This document shows, piece by piece, positions 16,600 to 25,742 of a DNA stretch of 64,000 nucleotides. How positions within the stretch are numbered: position 1 is the stretch's first letter; each line of letters starts with the position of its first letter. Position numbers and translations under genes: made by a program. The stretch is taken from the NCBI RefSeq assembly GCF_001513745.1, contig NZ_CP013380.1, forward strand, positions 2,728,001 through 2,792,000, written 5' to 3'. A model generated the notes under the pieces. It was given only the letters and a program-made list of their open reading frames with translations, did no database searches and was not told where the DNA came from. This stretch comes from Burkholderia humptydooensis (GTDB lineage: Bacteria; Pseudomonadota; Gammaproteobacteria; Burkholderiales; Burkholderiaceae).

Positions 16600-19023
16600 C
16601 TATTCCTCAATCGATTCAAGCAACTCACGGGCGCGTTGCTCCCGGAGCTCTCTCGTGGACTGAACATTCTCACTAGCGGACGCTCCCCTGTTGCAGGCGG
16701 GGTCCTTGATGACGTCGCCTTCTCCGTCGTAAATCTCGCCTTGCTCAGCGACGGGAGTTGCCGGCATACCCGCCGCCCCTCTACTCAAGGCCACTCTGGC
16801 GTTGCGATCCCCTCTGGATCGCTTTCCCGTTGCACCGGGCGCGATTCGCGTGCGTTCTTCAACGCGCCGCTCCATCTGGCGACTTTCATCCATGCGGGAG
16901 ATATCGAGCCGGGTCATTCCCGAGGCAACCAACGCCGCTTTGGTCTCTGCTACGGCGTCTCGGCCGACCTTCGCAATGTTGTATGTGGTCATGGCACGGT
17001 GCGACTCTTCTTCTTCCACGGCCATGCCAACGTTCGTCACATTAAGCTCCCTATATATCGCCAGTTCCTGCTCGGTCAGGCCGGTGAAGTTATCCCGTTC
17101 GCCCTCGATCAACGGACACGAGATCGGCGCGCCCAGCCCGAGGAGTTCGATGCTGCTGCTATCAGCCGAGTCGTAACAGATTTCAACGGAAGTGTCCGCC
17201 TTCCTCTTGCTGCGATACATGGCCTGCCGTTCAAGAAGCGACAGCCCGGGGCACGCGTAATGCAGACCATTGTGAAGAATGCCGTATGCATCGATCGGCA
17301 CCGTCGCGGTGGACATCACCTTCGAGCGGAAATCCGCGACATCGACATGCCTTCCGCAACCATTGACTTCCGTGCCATAGGTCCACAGATTCAACGGCGT
17401 CGGCGCGTATCCCCCCTCCACCATCTCAGGCGGCGTCGGATAGCCGCGGATAATCCGTCGGTTGTAGCTCAATACGGCAAAGAGAACGACCCGCCGGATC
17501 TCCTCGATGTTCAGCGCCGCATGATATGCGGGGTGTTCGGAACCGCGCTCAAAAGAGTCTTTCTCAACAATACCCGGCAACAGTGAATTCCAAATCGCGG
17601 GAATGAGGCGAAAGCGCCGCTCCATCACTGCGCGCAAGTCCGGCCGATACGCTGGCGGATTCTGGAGTTCAACCCGAAACACCATGATGAGCGGATGCGC
17701 CTTGTGAACGCTGCTCACTTCTCCTTGGTCACCGTAAAGTACCGCACACAGACGATGCGATGGCCATTGGCTCTCGGTAATTTCCACCCCAAGCGAGTGG
17801 CAGAATGCCACCTTCGGAGTTATCGCATTGACAAGCGCCATCATGGCGCCGTTCCAACTGGGCGGATCAAAGGTCACATAAAAACCTACAACCATTGCAG
17901 ACCAGTCATCAATGACTAAATAAAGTGTGGGCCTTCCGATTACCCTGGTTCGCAAAATTCGACCGACAAGATAAATATCCATTTTCGTCGCGTCGATATG
18001 ATACTTCTCGCCGGGGCCACGCGAATTTCTAAGATGTCCGGTCAGCGGGCGCTCATGAAGTAGATACGTTCTCAGTCCAACTTCGCGAATACGTCGCTCT
18101 TCGTATGTGTAATTCTGGTAGATATAGTACTGAAGCTGCCGACGCGTGAGAACGATGCGTCCATTCAGTTTAAGTTCGACCATTTCCTTCTTTTCGTTGT
18201 ACACGACCCTGTCGCGGAGGAACGTGGCTCTTACCCAGCCCAATGCAATATCCAGCGTTTTTCGGGATCGCTTGCCTCTTGTATATTCTGCTGAAAAGTA
18301 GTAGTCGGCAGCGAACGCGAGCAGATTCGTTACCTCCTCGGTTCTGGCAGACGCACTGAGGGTTCTTCTCGCGGCTTTTCTCCCCGGATGATTCTTCCAA
18401 ATGCGCGGTTTACCCCGTCCGCCACAGCGGTCATAGTCATCCGATGCCGCAGCAGGTGTCATCCCCTGTTGACAGAATCGTCGAAAGGTGCGGTAAACAG
18501 TGGATTCTGAAATTCCGGCGAATTGGCAAAAGCGTTTGATGCGCTTGGCTCGCGTTGCACGATGGAGCAATTCCTCAAAGGCATCGCCATAGATAGACGG
18601 GGGTGCTGGCGAGCCATCTTTTCCGAGTGGCTGGTCAAAGGTTAGCAACCCAGTGATAATTCCCCATCCCTTCGAAGTCGTGGGGTCGCGAGCTATCTTC
18701 CGGTATATTTCCGCGCGCCGCGAGTGGACAAACGATGGGAGACGCCGTCGTTCGGAGACGTTAATCGGTAACGCTTCGAGTTTTTTGAGAGCAAGCTCGG
18801 CTTCCACGTTCGGCGACAGTCTGAGCAGCACCTCGTCGGTCTTGAGCTTGAACGGCTGAGCACGGCGGTTCGCCGCCGATTTCGCCTCATGCTCAATGTC
18901 GATGAGATGGGTCCATCGTTGTCCTGCGCCGGTCTTTAGAACGATATATATGCGGCTTCCGTTAAGCTCCTTAAGCACATCTCCGACTGCTAATTGCGTC
19001 GGCCATGTCGCTTTCTTTAGCAT
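16600..19023 (-). CDS. tnsB: TnsB-like DDE transposase
   Basis: 807 residues from the ATG at 19023, preceded by GGAGG at good spacing; an upstream in-frame ATG at 19041 lacks this. The rve-type catalytic core has Asp344 in HIDATKMDI, Asp432 in LYGDQGE and Glu468 in VMERRF. The last two are spaced as a D,D(35)E triad. N-terminal HTH segments (SISESTVYRTFRRFCQ-like, around residues 170-185) bind the transposon ends. It cuts the 3' ends and joins them to the target. It is longer than Tn7 TnsB (about 700 aa), with a polar C-terminal tail that probably contacts TnsC. Confidence 0.9.
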   Translation of the reverse strand: MLKKATWPTQLAVGDVLKELNGSRIYIVLKTGAGQRWTHLIDIEHEAKSAANRRAQPFKLKTDEVLLRLSPNVEAELALKKLEALPINVSERRRLPSFVHSRRAEIYRKIARDPTTSKGWGIITGLLTFDQPLGKDGSPAPPSIYGDAFEELLHRATRAKRIKRFCQFAGISESTVYRTFRRFCQQGMTPAAASDDYDRCGGRGKPRIWKNHPGRKAARRTLSASARTEEVTNLLAFAADYYFSAEYTRGKRSRKTLDIALGWVRATFLRDRVVYNEKKEMVELKLNGRIVLTRRQLQYYIYQNYTYEERRIREVGLRTYLLHERPLTGHLRNSRGPGEKYHIDATKMDIYLVGRILRTRVIGRPTLYLVIDDWSAMVVGFYVTFDPPSWNGAMMALVNAITPKVAFCHSLGVEITESQWPSHRLCAVLYGDQGEVSSVHKAHPLIMVFRVELQNPPAYRPDLRAVMERRFRLIPAIWNSLLPGIVEKDSFERGSEHPAYHAALNIEEIRRVVLFAVLSYNRRIIRGYPTPPEMVEGGYAPTPLNLWTYGTEVNGCGRHVDVADFRSKVMSTATVPIDAYGILHNGLHYACPGLSLLERQAMYRSKRKADTSVEICYDSADSSSIELLGLGAPISCPLIEGERDNFTGLTEQELAIYRELNVTNVGMAVEEEESHRAMTTYNIAKVGRDAVAETKAALVASGMTRLDISRMDESRQMERRVEERTRIAPGATGKRSRGDRNARVALSRGAAGMPATPVAEQGEIYDGEGDVIKDPACNRGASASENVQSTRELREQRARELLESIEE

Positions 19024-19053
19024 GCTCACCTCCAATATCACTGATACGTTGTC

Positions 19054-19881
19054 TCAGCGCGCCTTACGCACTGGGCAACACCAAACGTCGTCGAGACGGA
19101 GCTGGAGCGGGTCCGCAATATTTAGGTCGAATCGAATGCGCTTCTCTCCTGCCAGTTGCCGAAACGCTCTAATCCCTGAACCAGCCGGCAAACCAAGTAA
19201 TCGCTCGACATCTCGGCAGGCGTCTATCACGGACACTGGTCGACGTTGACGAATGGAGCGTTCGATGGCTCGCCTAGCTTTCATCTCTTCGCCATCCAAA
19301 TCTCGCCCCACCGTCTCATTTGCCGCCCGAAATATCCAAGCCAAATTCTTTGACCGGTTCGCGTGCATGCCATGTGCCGTCACGGCCTTGTAGGTGGCTC
19401 CCTCGTCCTCCCATGTCTTGCGCTCGATTTCCTGCGAGCGTGTCAGCGAAGCGGTTCCACCTAGAGCAGTCGACTTGACTGACCATGCTTCGCGACCATA
19501 CAAATTTCCCCTTCGGGTGATAAGAACCAGATCCGTACTGAGTACCGCTGGTTCACTGGTACCGCCGTATGCGGGATGGTCAAGATTCAGCGCCGCAGCC
19601 GCTCGTCGTGTTTTCTTCCTGTCGAGAGCGTACTGGTCAAATATCGTGACGACATCAGAGCGCCACCATGCCTCCAGAAATGCAGCATGCTCAGCCTCAG
19701 ACATCAGATGCAACTCGCCTGCAGCGCCCTTTTCGCATACCAGCCGGGTCTTAATGCCCGATCCCGGCATATCTCTTGTGTGATACCACCGAGCATAACT
19801 ACCAGTCTTATTCGCCCTTTCCTGCTCGGCAAGCTTTCGTGCAAGCGTCGTTTTGTGCATTCTCAGAGTTCGCGTAGTCAT
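19054..19881 (-). CDS. tnsA: TnsA-like 5'-end endonuclease
   Basis: 275 residues from the ATG at 19881, with GGAGG six bases upstream. The restriction-endonuclease-like fold shows Glu62 (MSEAEHAAFLEAWW), Asp117 (STDLVLI) and Lys136 (WSVKST), corresponding to the E-D-K catalytic set of Tn7 TnsA. The C-terminal domain (from about residue 185) is the part that interacts with TnsC in Tn7. Having TnsA means this element should use cut-and-paste transposition. The 276 bp upstream (19882-20157) is AT-rich near the gene and probably holds the promoter; no clear TnsB-site array was found there. Confidence 0.87.
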   Translation of the reverse strand: MTTRTLRMHKTTLARKLAEQERANKTGSYARWYHTRDMPGSGIKTRLVCEKGAAGELHLMSEAEHAAFLEAWWRSDVVTIFDQYALDRKKTRRAAAALNLDHPAYGGTSEPAVLSTDLVLITRRGNLYGREAWSVKSTALGGTASLTRSQEIERKTWEDEGATYKAVTAHGMHANRSKNLAWIFRAANETVGRDLDGEEMKARRAIERSIRQRRPVSVIDACRDVERLLGLPAGSGIRAFRQLAGEKRIRFDLNIADPLQLRLDDVWCCPVRKAR

Positions 19882-20157
19882 AATCAACCTCCAATGAGAT
19901 TTACATGGAATTGACCTCAGCACAAAAACTCTTATTTTATTTGCGTAACAAATTTCTTATATCGATGTCACCTCGGCCAGAACCACATTCATATGAATTT
20001 GCAATGAGCCGACACTCAACGCACGATGAACTGCGCGAGCGATCGGACTAGCACCGCGCTTGTGTCTGAGCACCGTCCCTCATAGAGGTGCAAGCCTACC
20101 CGTGTAACCCGCAACGGGATGCTTTGGCGGTTCGGTGCCGCGACGATTCGCTTCTGC

Positions 20158-20997
20158 CTACGGAGTTAGCCATTCGCGCAGGAGACGATTCACGGCAAAC
20201 TCATTCCGATATGCACGCGCATACTCTGCGCGCTCGAACTCTGCGAAAGCAAAACGCACGGCACCTTCACCGAGGCGGCATCGCTTCAATTTCGGCTGCT
20301 TGTCAGGCACTGTGCATTCGGCGACGGCGCTTTGCGTCAATGATTCAGCCTGCTTTCGAGATACGTAAGCAGTCAGCGCCGGAGTGTGGGCGACGGGAAA
20401 ACTTCCCGGAGTTACGCTAATTTCCGTTACGGAAGGTGAGCGCAGACTCTCCCGAACCACCGCGATACCAAGGGTGCGAAGATGAAGCGTCAGCAAATGA
20501 GCGTCGCTATATCTGCCATCGACGGCGCAGATGATTGTCGCTCCAATATTTACTAACATTGCCAGCTGAGACGCGACGGAACTTGGCGATGTGAGTCGCT
20601 GGTCGATTCCGTCAATACCAATAAAGATCGACCGCTCTGCAAATTGAGCGTGCTGCGTTGCGGTCCCGATCGCGGCGCGGAGCTGGGCGCCCAGGTCGTC
20701 CGGCCTGCGGAACATCACAAGCGCGTGACGACATCCGGTGGCAAGTTCGGCCAAGCGAAGTTGGAGCCGTTCTCTTCGTATAGATGAGTCGGGTCCACTG
20801 AGGAATAGAACAATTCGCGGTTCATAGTCGCTGCACGCCACATGCTGTCCCGCGGGCGGAAGGCCTTGATCGTCCGGTGCGTCATCATCGGGGAACGCCT
20901 GCTTTGGCGCTTCCGGAAATGGAGTGTGTGCGGGACTCGGTAGTCGCATCATCGGGGATCGCTTGACATCTGACACCACTTCCGCACCGACATACAC
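20158..20997 (-). CDS. Unknown protein upstream of tnsA, 5'-truncated by an IS
   Basis: 279 residues if a GTG at 20997 is used. The frame stays open in the same sense back to 21048 (LLDEVSAIHQKICARFG...), where the IS256-type terminus begins, so the real start was probably removed. The N-terminal 70 residues are Pro/Asp-rich. The middle part (RIVLFLSGPDSS, RSIFIGIDGID, ATIICAVDGRYSD) looks like an alpha/beta Rossmann-type domain without a recognisable catalytic motif. The C terminus is basic. I do not recognise the family. It is transcribed toward tnsA and could be cargo of the Tn7-like element. Confidence 0.5.
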   Translation of the reverse strand: MYVGAEVVSDVKRSPMMRLPSPAHTPFPEAPKQAFPDDDAPDDQGLPPAGQHVACSDYEPRIVLFLSGPDSSIRRERLQLRLAELATGCRHALVMFRRPDDLGAQLRAAIGTATQHAQFAERSIFIGIDGIDQRLTSPSSVASQLAMLVNIGATIICAVDGRYSDAHLLTLHLRTLGIAVVRESLRSPSVTEISVTPGSFPVAHTPALTAYVSRKQAESLTQSAVAECTVPDKQPKLKRCRLGEGAVRFAFAEFERAEYARAYRNEFAVNRLLREWLTP

Positions 20998-21050
20998 GCC
21001 GAACCTGGCGCAGATCTTTTGGTGTATCGCCGATACTTCATCGAGCAGTT

Positions 21051-22470
21051 GTCAAATCTGGTGTATCAGCAGTCGGCGGCATGATCAGGCGGCGAGCGGT
21101 TGCTGAGCCGGTGTGCTTTCGATCACCGGGGTACCATCCTTGAAGGGAATGCCCTTCATGAGCTGTTCGATCTTGTCCACGCCGCGGATACGGCGCCACG
21201 ACTGTTCAGCCGATTCGATCAGCTTGAATGCCAGACCAAGGAAGGTCGCGCGCGACAGACAGTTGCGCGTACGCGTTGTGCGATGACGTACCGTCGCAAA
21301 CGTCGATTCGATCGGGTTGGTCGTTCGCAGATGCTGCCAGTGTTCAGCTGGAAAGTCGTAGAACGCGAGCAACTCGTCGCGGTCCTTCGTGACCTTCTCA
21401 GCGGCCTTGGGATATTTGGCCGAATACGTCGCAACGAACTGGTTGAACGCGACGATGGCCTCGGCTCGCGTTGCCGCATTCCAGATTTCAGACAGGGCAG
21501 CCTTGGCGCGGCCGTGCTGCGATTTCGGCAGAGCGTTGAGCACGTTGCCGATCTTGTGGAACCAGCAGCGTTGTTGCCTGGTCTGCGGGAACACTTCTTC
21601 AAGCGCCGCCCACAGGCCCATCGCGCCGTCGCCAGTAGCCAGCAGCGGGCCGGCCTGCAGCCCGCGTGCCTTCAGGTCCAGCAACAGGTCACGCCACGAA
21701 TCCTTCGATTCGCGATAGCCGTCGGCGAGCGCCACGCGCTCCTTGCTCCCGTCCGGCTTCACGCCGATGATCACCAGCAGGCACTGGCCATCGGAGTCTT
21801 CGCTGCGCGCGCCGGTGTGAATGCCATCAGCCCACCAGTAGACCCAGCGCGAGCCCGACAGGTCGCGTTTGTTCCATCGCTCGAACTCGTCGGCCCATTG
21901 CGCCTTCAGGCGCACCACGACATTGGGCGAGAGGCCTTTGGCTTGTTCGCCGAGCAGCACGCTGAACGCTTCGCTCATGTCGCCGGTGGAAACACCGCGC
22001 AGGTAAAGCCACGGCAGCGCCGCGCTCACCCGGGGCGACTTGCGCACGTAGGGCGGCACGATGTTCGAGTTGAACTTCACGCCCGAGCCCGAACGGTCAC
22101 GCACCTTGGGCACCTGAACCGGCACGGGCCCGACTGCCGTGACGACCTCGCGTTCGGGCAGATAGCCGTTGCGCACGATCGCGCGCCGTCCGTCCAGCGT
22201 TTTCACGTTCGAATACTGCTCGAGCAATGCCGCCAATTCCGCCTCGATCGCCTGCTGGATAATCTGCCGCGCGCCCTGCTGGATCAGGTCGTCCAGACCG
22301 GGCAGGCCCTTCACTTCCGTTGCTGCTTGACTGCCGTTTGTTTCCTGCGTACGTTTCGCCATGGTGGTGGAGTTCGGTTGCTGGGTGTTACCGTGGAAAG
22401 CAACATTTTCAGCTAACCGCCACCGCCTTCTCATTTCCCGCCGACCACCCGCCGTACACCAAATTCGACA
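21051..22470 (-). mobile_element. IS256-family insertion sequence
   Basis: The left terminus GTCAAATCTGGTGTA (21051) is matched, inverted, by GTCGAATTTGGTGTA near 22470, giving imperfect terminal repeats around one transposase gene. It interrupts an ISL3 transposase gene on its right. On its left it abuts the truncated unknown gene. The flanking bases (CAGTT and ATTAG) do not form a target duplication, so one side was probably rearranged after insertion. Confidence 0.75.
21085..22362 (-). CDS. IS256-family transposase
   Basis: 425 residues from the ATG at 22362 (MAKRTQETNGSQAATEV). It has the IS256/MULE-type DDE core: WYWWADGIHTG-like first Asp region (YWWADGIHT), LLATGDGAMGLWAALEEVFP with the second Asp, RQQRCWFHKIGNVLNALPK, and ENCLSRAT-like C-terminal segment with TTNPIESTFATVRHRT providing the Glu. 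Apparently intact. Confidence 0.92.
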   Translation of the reverse strand: MAKRTQETNGSQAATEVKGLPGLDDLIQQGARQIIQQAIEAELAALLEQYSNVKTLDGRRAIVRNGYLPEREVVTAVGPVPVQVPKVRDRSGSGVKFNSNIVPPYVRKSPRVSAALPWLYLRGVSTGDMSEAFSVLLGEQAKGLSPNVVVRLKAQWADEFERWNKRDLSGSRWVYWWADGIHTGARSEDSDGQCLLVIIGVKPDGSKERVALADGYRESKDSWRDLLLDLKARGLQAGPLLATGDGAMGLWAALEEVFPQTRQQRCWFHKIGNVLNALPKSQHGRAKAALSEIWNAATRAEAIVAFNQFVATYSAKYPKAAEKVTKDRDELLAFYDFPAEHWQHLRTTNPIESTFATVRHRTTRTRNCLSRATFLGLAFKLIESAEQSWRRIRGVDKIEQLMKGIPFKDGTPVIESTPAQQPLAA

Positions 22471-22769
22471 TTAGCTCCCAGCCACGCCAGTTTCTCCAGT
22501 CGCGGACCGCCGCAGCGTTCGCACCAGACTCGGCGGCGGGGGACGTGCAGTACCACCCGGTACTCGAACAGTGGCAGATCGCGCACCCGGCGAACCGTCG
22601 TCTCATGAATCTGCTGGCAGCGTGCACCGCACTGTTCGCAGTACATGACCTTGCTGACCGGCTTCAAATACAGCGACAGCGTACGGCCTTCTCCTTCCGG
22701 CCATTCCACCCCCTCTAACCGATAGCCGGTCCAGCAACCCAGTGCTTGAAGTGCCTTGCGATCGAGCAA
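22431..22769 (-). pseudogene. ISL3-family transposase, N-terminal fragment
   Basis: The first 105 or so residues of an ISL3-type transposase: GYRLEGVEWPEGEGRTLSLY, then the zinc finger CEQCGARC, and CERCGG in RRRVWCERCGG. The frame then reads into the IS256 terminus and stops. The DDE domain is gone. The outer end of this ISL3 element lies near 22810 and abuts the dioxygenase fragment. Confidence 0.75.
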
Positions 22770-22843
22770 TTCTGCCTCCTGACCTCCTTAAAGTCAGGCG
22801 TCAGGTTACGCAATCGCCATCAAACCCTCCACGGTTTCCTGCG

Positions 22844-23575
22844 ATGAACCATTTTTTGGCCCTTCAACAGTTGGCTGGGGGCGTTGGCTTTCGCGATAAG
22901 CAGGAGTTTTGCTTCGTCGATCGAACCGACGGCTACTTTCCGGTCGGCTACTCCCATCTTGGGAAAGAAAATCGTGATCGGTGTGAGATCTTCAACTACT
23001 GGCACCGGTTCAAAACCTCGCATCAACAATACTTGTTTAGTCGAAGTGAGTTCTACTCGCGCATCGCGAGCTACGAGACGCAAGTTTCTGTCTATGGCCA
23101 AAAGCTAGTCGACGAAATTCGCAAGCACTACAGTTACCCGAATGAGATTCCAACGCGCGACGATTCCTACCTGCAGTTCAACCATTATCGTGAAGATCTC
23201 CGGCTCGGTAACAGCCGCTACCTGCAGGGTAAGCACGAAGACGGGCACCTGATCACGGTAATCAAGCCGAATGCACCGGGACTCGTTCTGTTCCAGGGCG
23301 ACAAAGAATGTCTAGTTGACATTGCGAAGGACCAGGCCATTGTGATATCTGGTTCTCTTCTAACCGAGCTTTCCGATGGCGAAATTCAGCCGACGTACCA
23401 TGCTGTTCTCAACCTAACGTTACCGACCGCACGTTCGTCGATCGTCTACAATGTGAATGTACTAAGTGACGTTATCCCGAGCTTCAAGCGGAGGCGTGAT
23501 ATCAGGATGTATGAATTCGCGAATGAACGCCATCTCGAGTTTGGCCACGCCCCTTACGTGATCGAGGAATTGTAA
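22844..23575 (+). CDS. 2-oxoglutarate/Fe(II) dioxygenase of isopenicillin N synthase type, N-terminally truncated
   Basis: 243 residues from an ATG at 22844. The double-stranded beta-helix core is present, with iron ligands His131 and Asp133 (GKHEDGH) and His186 (TYHAVLN). The RxS co-substrate pair R197/S199 (ARSS) follows. In full-length family members the HxD motif lies about 80 residues deeper, so the N-terminal part is missing, probably lost when the ISL3 element inserted. GC is well below the host average, so it was probably acquired. The product or substrate cannot be predicted. Followed by an AT-rich stretch with no other gene until 23733. Confidence 0.65.
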   Translation: MNHFLALQQLAGGVGFRDKQEFCFVDRTDGYFPVGYSHLGKENRDRCEIFNYWHRFKTSHQQYLFSRSEFYSRIASYETQVSVYGQKLVDEIRKHYSYPNEIPTRDDSYLQFNHYREDLRLGNSRYLQGKHEDGHLITVIKPNAPGLVLFQGDKECLVDIAKDQAIVISGSLLTELSDGEIQPTYHAVLNLTLPTARSSIVYNVNVLSDVIPSFKRRRDIRMYEFANERHLEFGHAPYVIEEL

Positions 23576-23732
23576 AGTAATATGATATTCTAGATTTAGA
23601 TTTTCGTATTTAAATTAGCCATCCTCATTAATCTATTTATAGTTTTCGATGAGGATGGCGATCCAGACCGTTCGGTCCTTCTACCTCAGAAATCGCTCTC
23701 AGAGATTCCTTCGATTTTCGTGCAGTTTCCGG

Positions 23733-24068
23733 TTACATCCGGCGACGCCTGTTTCGCTCAGGACGCAGGTCGTCGAGCCAGGCGACGAGCGTTCGGCGTC
23801 TCGGATACCCCAAAGCCTTTGTCGTTGCTGCCAGACACTGGCCATGGGTCATATAGTGGTATGTGGCCGCCTTTTTTTCTTCTGCCGAATAGCGCGGGCT
23901 CAGGCAGATACGTTCCCTCGGCAAGTCCAGCCATCGCTCGGACATCTGAGACCAGCGTTCGAGTGATTTCGTTGTGGGATAGCCTAGTTGACGCACGGTT
24001 GCGGTAAGGCGCTTTCCAAGCTTCAAGTAGAGCTTGACTGCTCGGATGCGGTCATCGTACGAGTACAT
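23733..24068 (-). pseudogene. IS3-family transposase OrfA remnant
   Basis: MYSYDDRIRAVKLYLKLGKR and ATVRQLGYPTTKSLERW are the N-terminal HTH of an IS3-family OrfA. A second repeat, THGQCLAATTKALGYPRRRTL, follows. The frame ends soon after without OrfB or the usual leucine zipper, so only the first part of the element survives. Confidence 0.7.
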
Positions 24069-24115
24069 CGACTATCTCCTGATAGCCCAAGAATTCCGCC
24101 CCCCAAAGCAATGGG

Positions 24116-25501
24116 ATGGACGCCCCCACTCGAAACGGCGCGGTCGTGCCAAAGTGGAGTTGTGCGTGACTTACTTCCACGAACAGGAGCTCCCATCATG
24201 ACGGCGGCTACGGTGATTGGCATCGATCTGGCAAAGAATGTCTTCCAGCTTCACGGCGTCAACGAGCACGGCAGGGTGGTGCTACGAAAGCAGATCAAAC
24301 GGGATCAGATGGCGTCGTTCTTCGCGAACATCCCACGAGCGCTGATCGGAATGGAAGCCTGTAGCAGCGCGCATTTTTGGGCTCGCAAGCTGCAGAGCAT
24401 GGGACATGTCGTCAGACTGATGGCACCGCAGTTTGTCAAACCCTATGTCAAGACAAACAAGAATGATGCGGCCGACGCCGAAGCGATTTCCGAAGCGGTG
24501 ACACGACCGAACATGCGCTTCGTGCCCGTGAAAAACGTCGAGCAGCAGGCGGTGCTTGCCTTGCATCGCGCACGGCAGGGGTTCGTTCGAGCCCGTACGG
24601 CGCAGGCAAACCAAATCCGCGGATTGCTCGGCGAATACGGATATTCGATCCCGCAGGGCATGGCTCATATGCCCCAGGTATTCGACGTCATTGAAGATGC
24701 GTCGAACGACTTGCCCGGCGTGTTCCGTCAACTGATTCTGCGCCTGATGGACCATCTGAAGGTGCTCCACCAACAAGTGACCGAGATCGACGTTCAAATC
24801 AAGGCGTGGCACCGCAATAGCGATCTGGCGAAAAAGTTGGAAAAGATACCTGGCATCGGCCCGGTTACGGCCACCGCCCTGGTGGCCACCATCGGTGACG
24901 CCAAACACTTCGAGAACGGGCGGCAGCTAGCGGCGTGGCTCGGATTGGTGCCGCGACAGCACTCGAGTGGCGGGAAACAAAACCTGCTGGGCATCAGCAA
25001 GCGAGGCGATTCCTATTTGCGAACATTGCTGATTCACTGCGCGCGGTCAGTGATTTCCGCGTCCAAACGAAAAGGAAATTGCGAGGGCTGGGTTCACGAA
25101 CTGATTCGCCGCCGTAACCACAACGTAGCCGCCGTTGCGTTGGCAAACAAAATCGCCCGGACTGTATGGGCGCTCTGGGCGCACGACAGAGAGTACCTGG
25201 CCGGTTACCCATCCGCTGGTGCGGCTGCGTAACCAGTCCGGCCGATTCGGTACAGGAAGGACAACAGGAGAACCAACCACCGATTGCTCAGGCAGTCATG
25301 ACGTGATGGCAAACAGGTCAGACCGTGGCCGGTAGAACCCGAAAATGTCCAAGCACTTGCGAGTGCGCCAAAGCGACGGGGAACCGACCAGCGGAACCCA
25401 TCAGGGACAGCGGCATCGCCGCAACCAAAGTCCGAATGTACGGTTGCAATCTACCTTCATGTCGTCATGAACTGAATGCTTGGCAAGCCGGGGGCGTCCA
25501 T
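24116..25501 (+). mobile_element. IS110-family (IS1111-like) insertion sequence
   Basis: Exact 12-bp inverted repeats ATGGACGCCCCC (24116-24127) and GGGGGCGTCCAT (25490-25501) bracket a transposase gene plus a 257-bp 3' non-coding segment. Subterminal repeats like these are typical of the IS1111 group, which lacks true terminal repeats and target duplications. The non-coding 3' part may encode the bridge-type guide RNA known for IS110 elements; that is inference. Confidence 0.7.
24198..25232 (+). CDS. IS110-family transposase (DEDD)
   Basis: 344 residues. The RuvC-like N domain starts IGIDLAKNVFQLHGV, carries GMEACSSAHFWARKL, and has KTNKNDAADAEAI with the acidic pair. The C domain shows IPGIGPVTATALVATIGD, the serine-containing SRQHSSGG-type motif as PRQHSSGGKQNLLGISKRG, and ANKIARTVWALWA. 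Start ATG at 24198 after AGGAG. Appears intact. Confidence 0.92.
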   Translation: MTAATVIGIDLAKNVFQLHGVNEHGRVVLRKQIKRDQMASFFANIPRALIGMEACSSAHFWARKLQSMGHVVRLMAPQFVKPYVKTNKNDAADAEAISEAVTRPNMRFVPVKNVEQQAVLALHRARQGFVRARTAQANQIRGLLGEYGYSIPQGMAHMPQVFDVIEDASNDLPGVFRQLILRLMDHLKVLHQQVTEIDVQIKAWHRNSDLAKKLEKIPGIGPVTATALVATIGDAKHFENGRQLAAWLGLVPRQHSSGGKQNLLGISKRGDSYLRTLLIHCARSVISASKRKGNCEGWVHELIRRRNHNVAAVALANKIARTVWALWAHDREYLAGYPSAGAAA

Positions 25502-25605
25502 GTACGGACATTTCAATCTGGCCACTACAACCAATTCTGAAGATCAATACAATTATGTCAAATTCAATCTGTATCCAGCGCGTGCACTGCTTGCGGAGTT
25601 TCCGC

Positions 25606-25685
25606 TCGAAAAACTATTTCTTCACACTGTACTTTGCCGCTCCGCTCGAAAAACGCTCACATCTGTCGAAATTTTGTCATTTTTT
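25606..25685 (+). repeat. 20-bp-period direct repeat array downstream of fic
   Basis: Units begin at 25606 (TCGAAAAACTATTTC), 25646 (TCGAAAAACGCTCAC) and 25666 (TCGAAATTTTGTCAT). The unit at 25626 is degenerate. Spacing is exactly 20 or 40 bp. The units match those upstream of fic in sequence and orientation. Confidence 0.55.
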
Positions 25686-25742
25686 CTTCATCATCGGGGG
25701 CTTGTTTCGAGAGACATTCACTATCCGCCCCGCACAGGAAGC

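Larger units (their letters stand above)
11869..19881 (-). mobile_element. Tn7-like transposition module: tnsA-tnsB-tnsC-tniQ1-tniQ2
   Basis: Five consecutive minus-strand genes reading 19881 to 11869 encode a TnsA endonuclease, a TnsB DDE transposase, a TnsC AAA ATPase and two TniQ/TnsD-type target-selector proteins. Intergenic gaps are very short and good Shine-Dalgarno sequences precede tnsA and tnsB. Base composition is clearly lower in GC than the flanking chromosome, indicating recent transfer. No cas genes or CRISPR repeats are nearby, so this is a protein-guided element. I could not define the ends. No cargo lies to the left, and the right side is obscured by an IS256 insertion. Confidence 0.88.
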
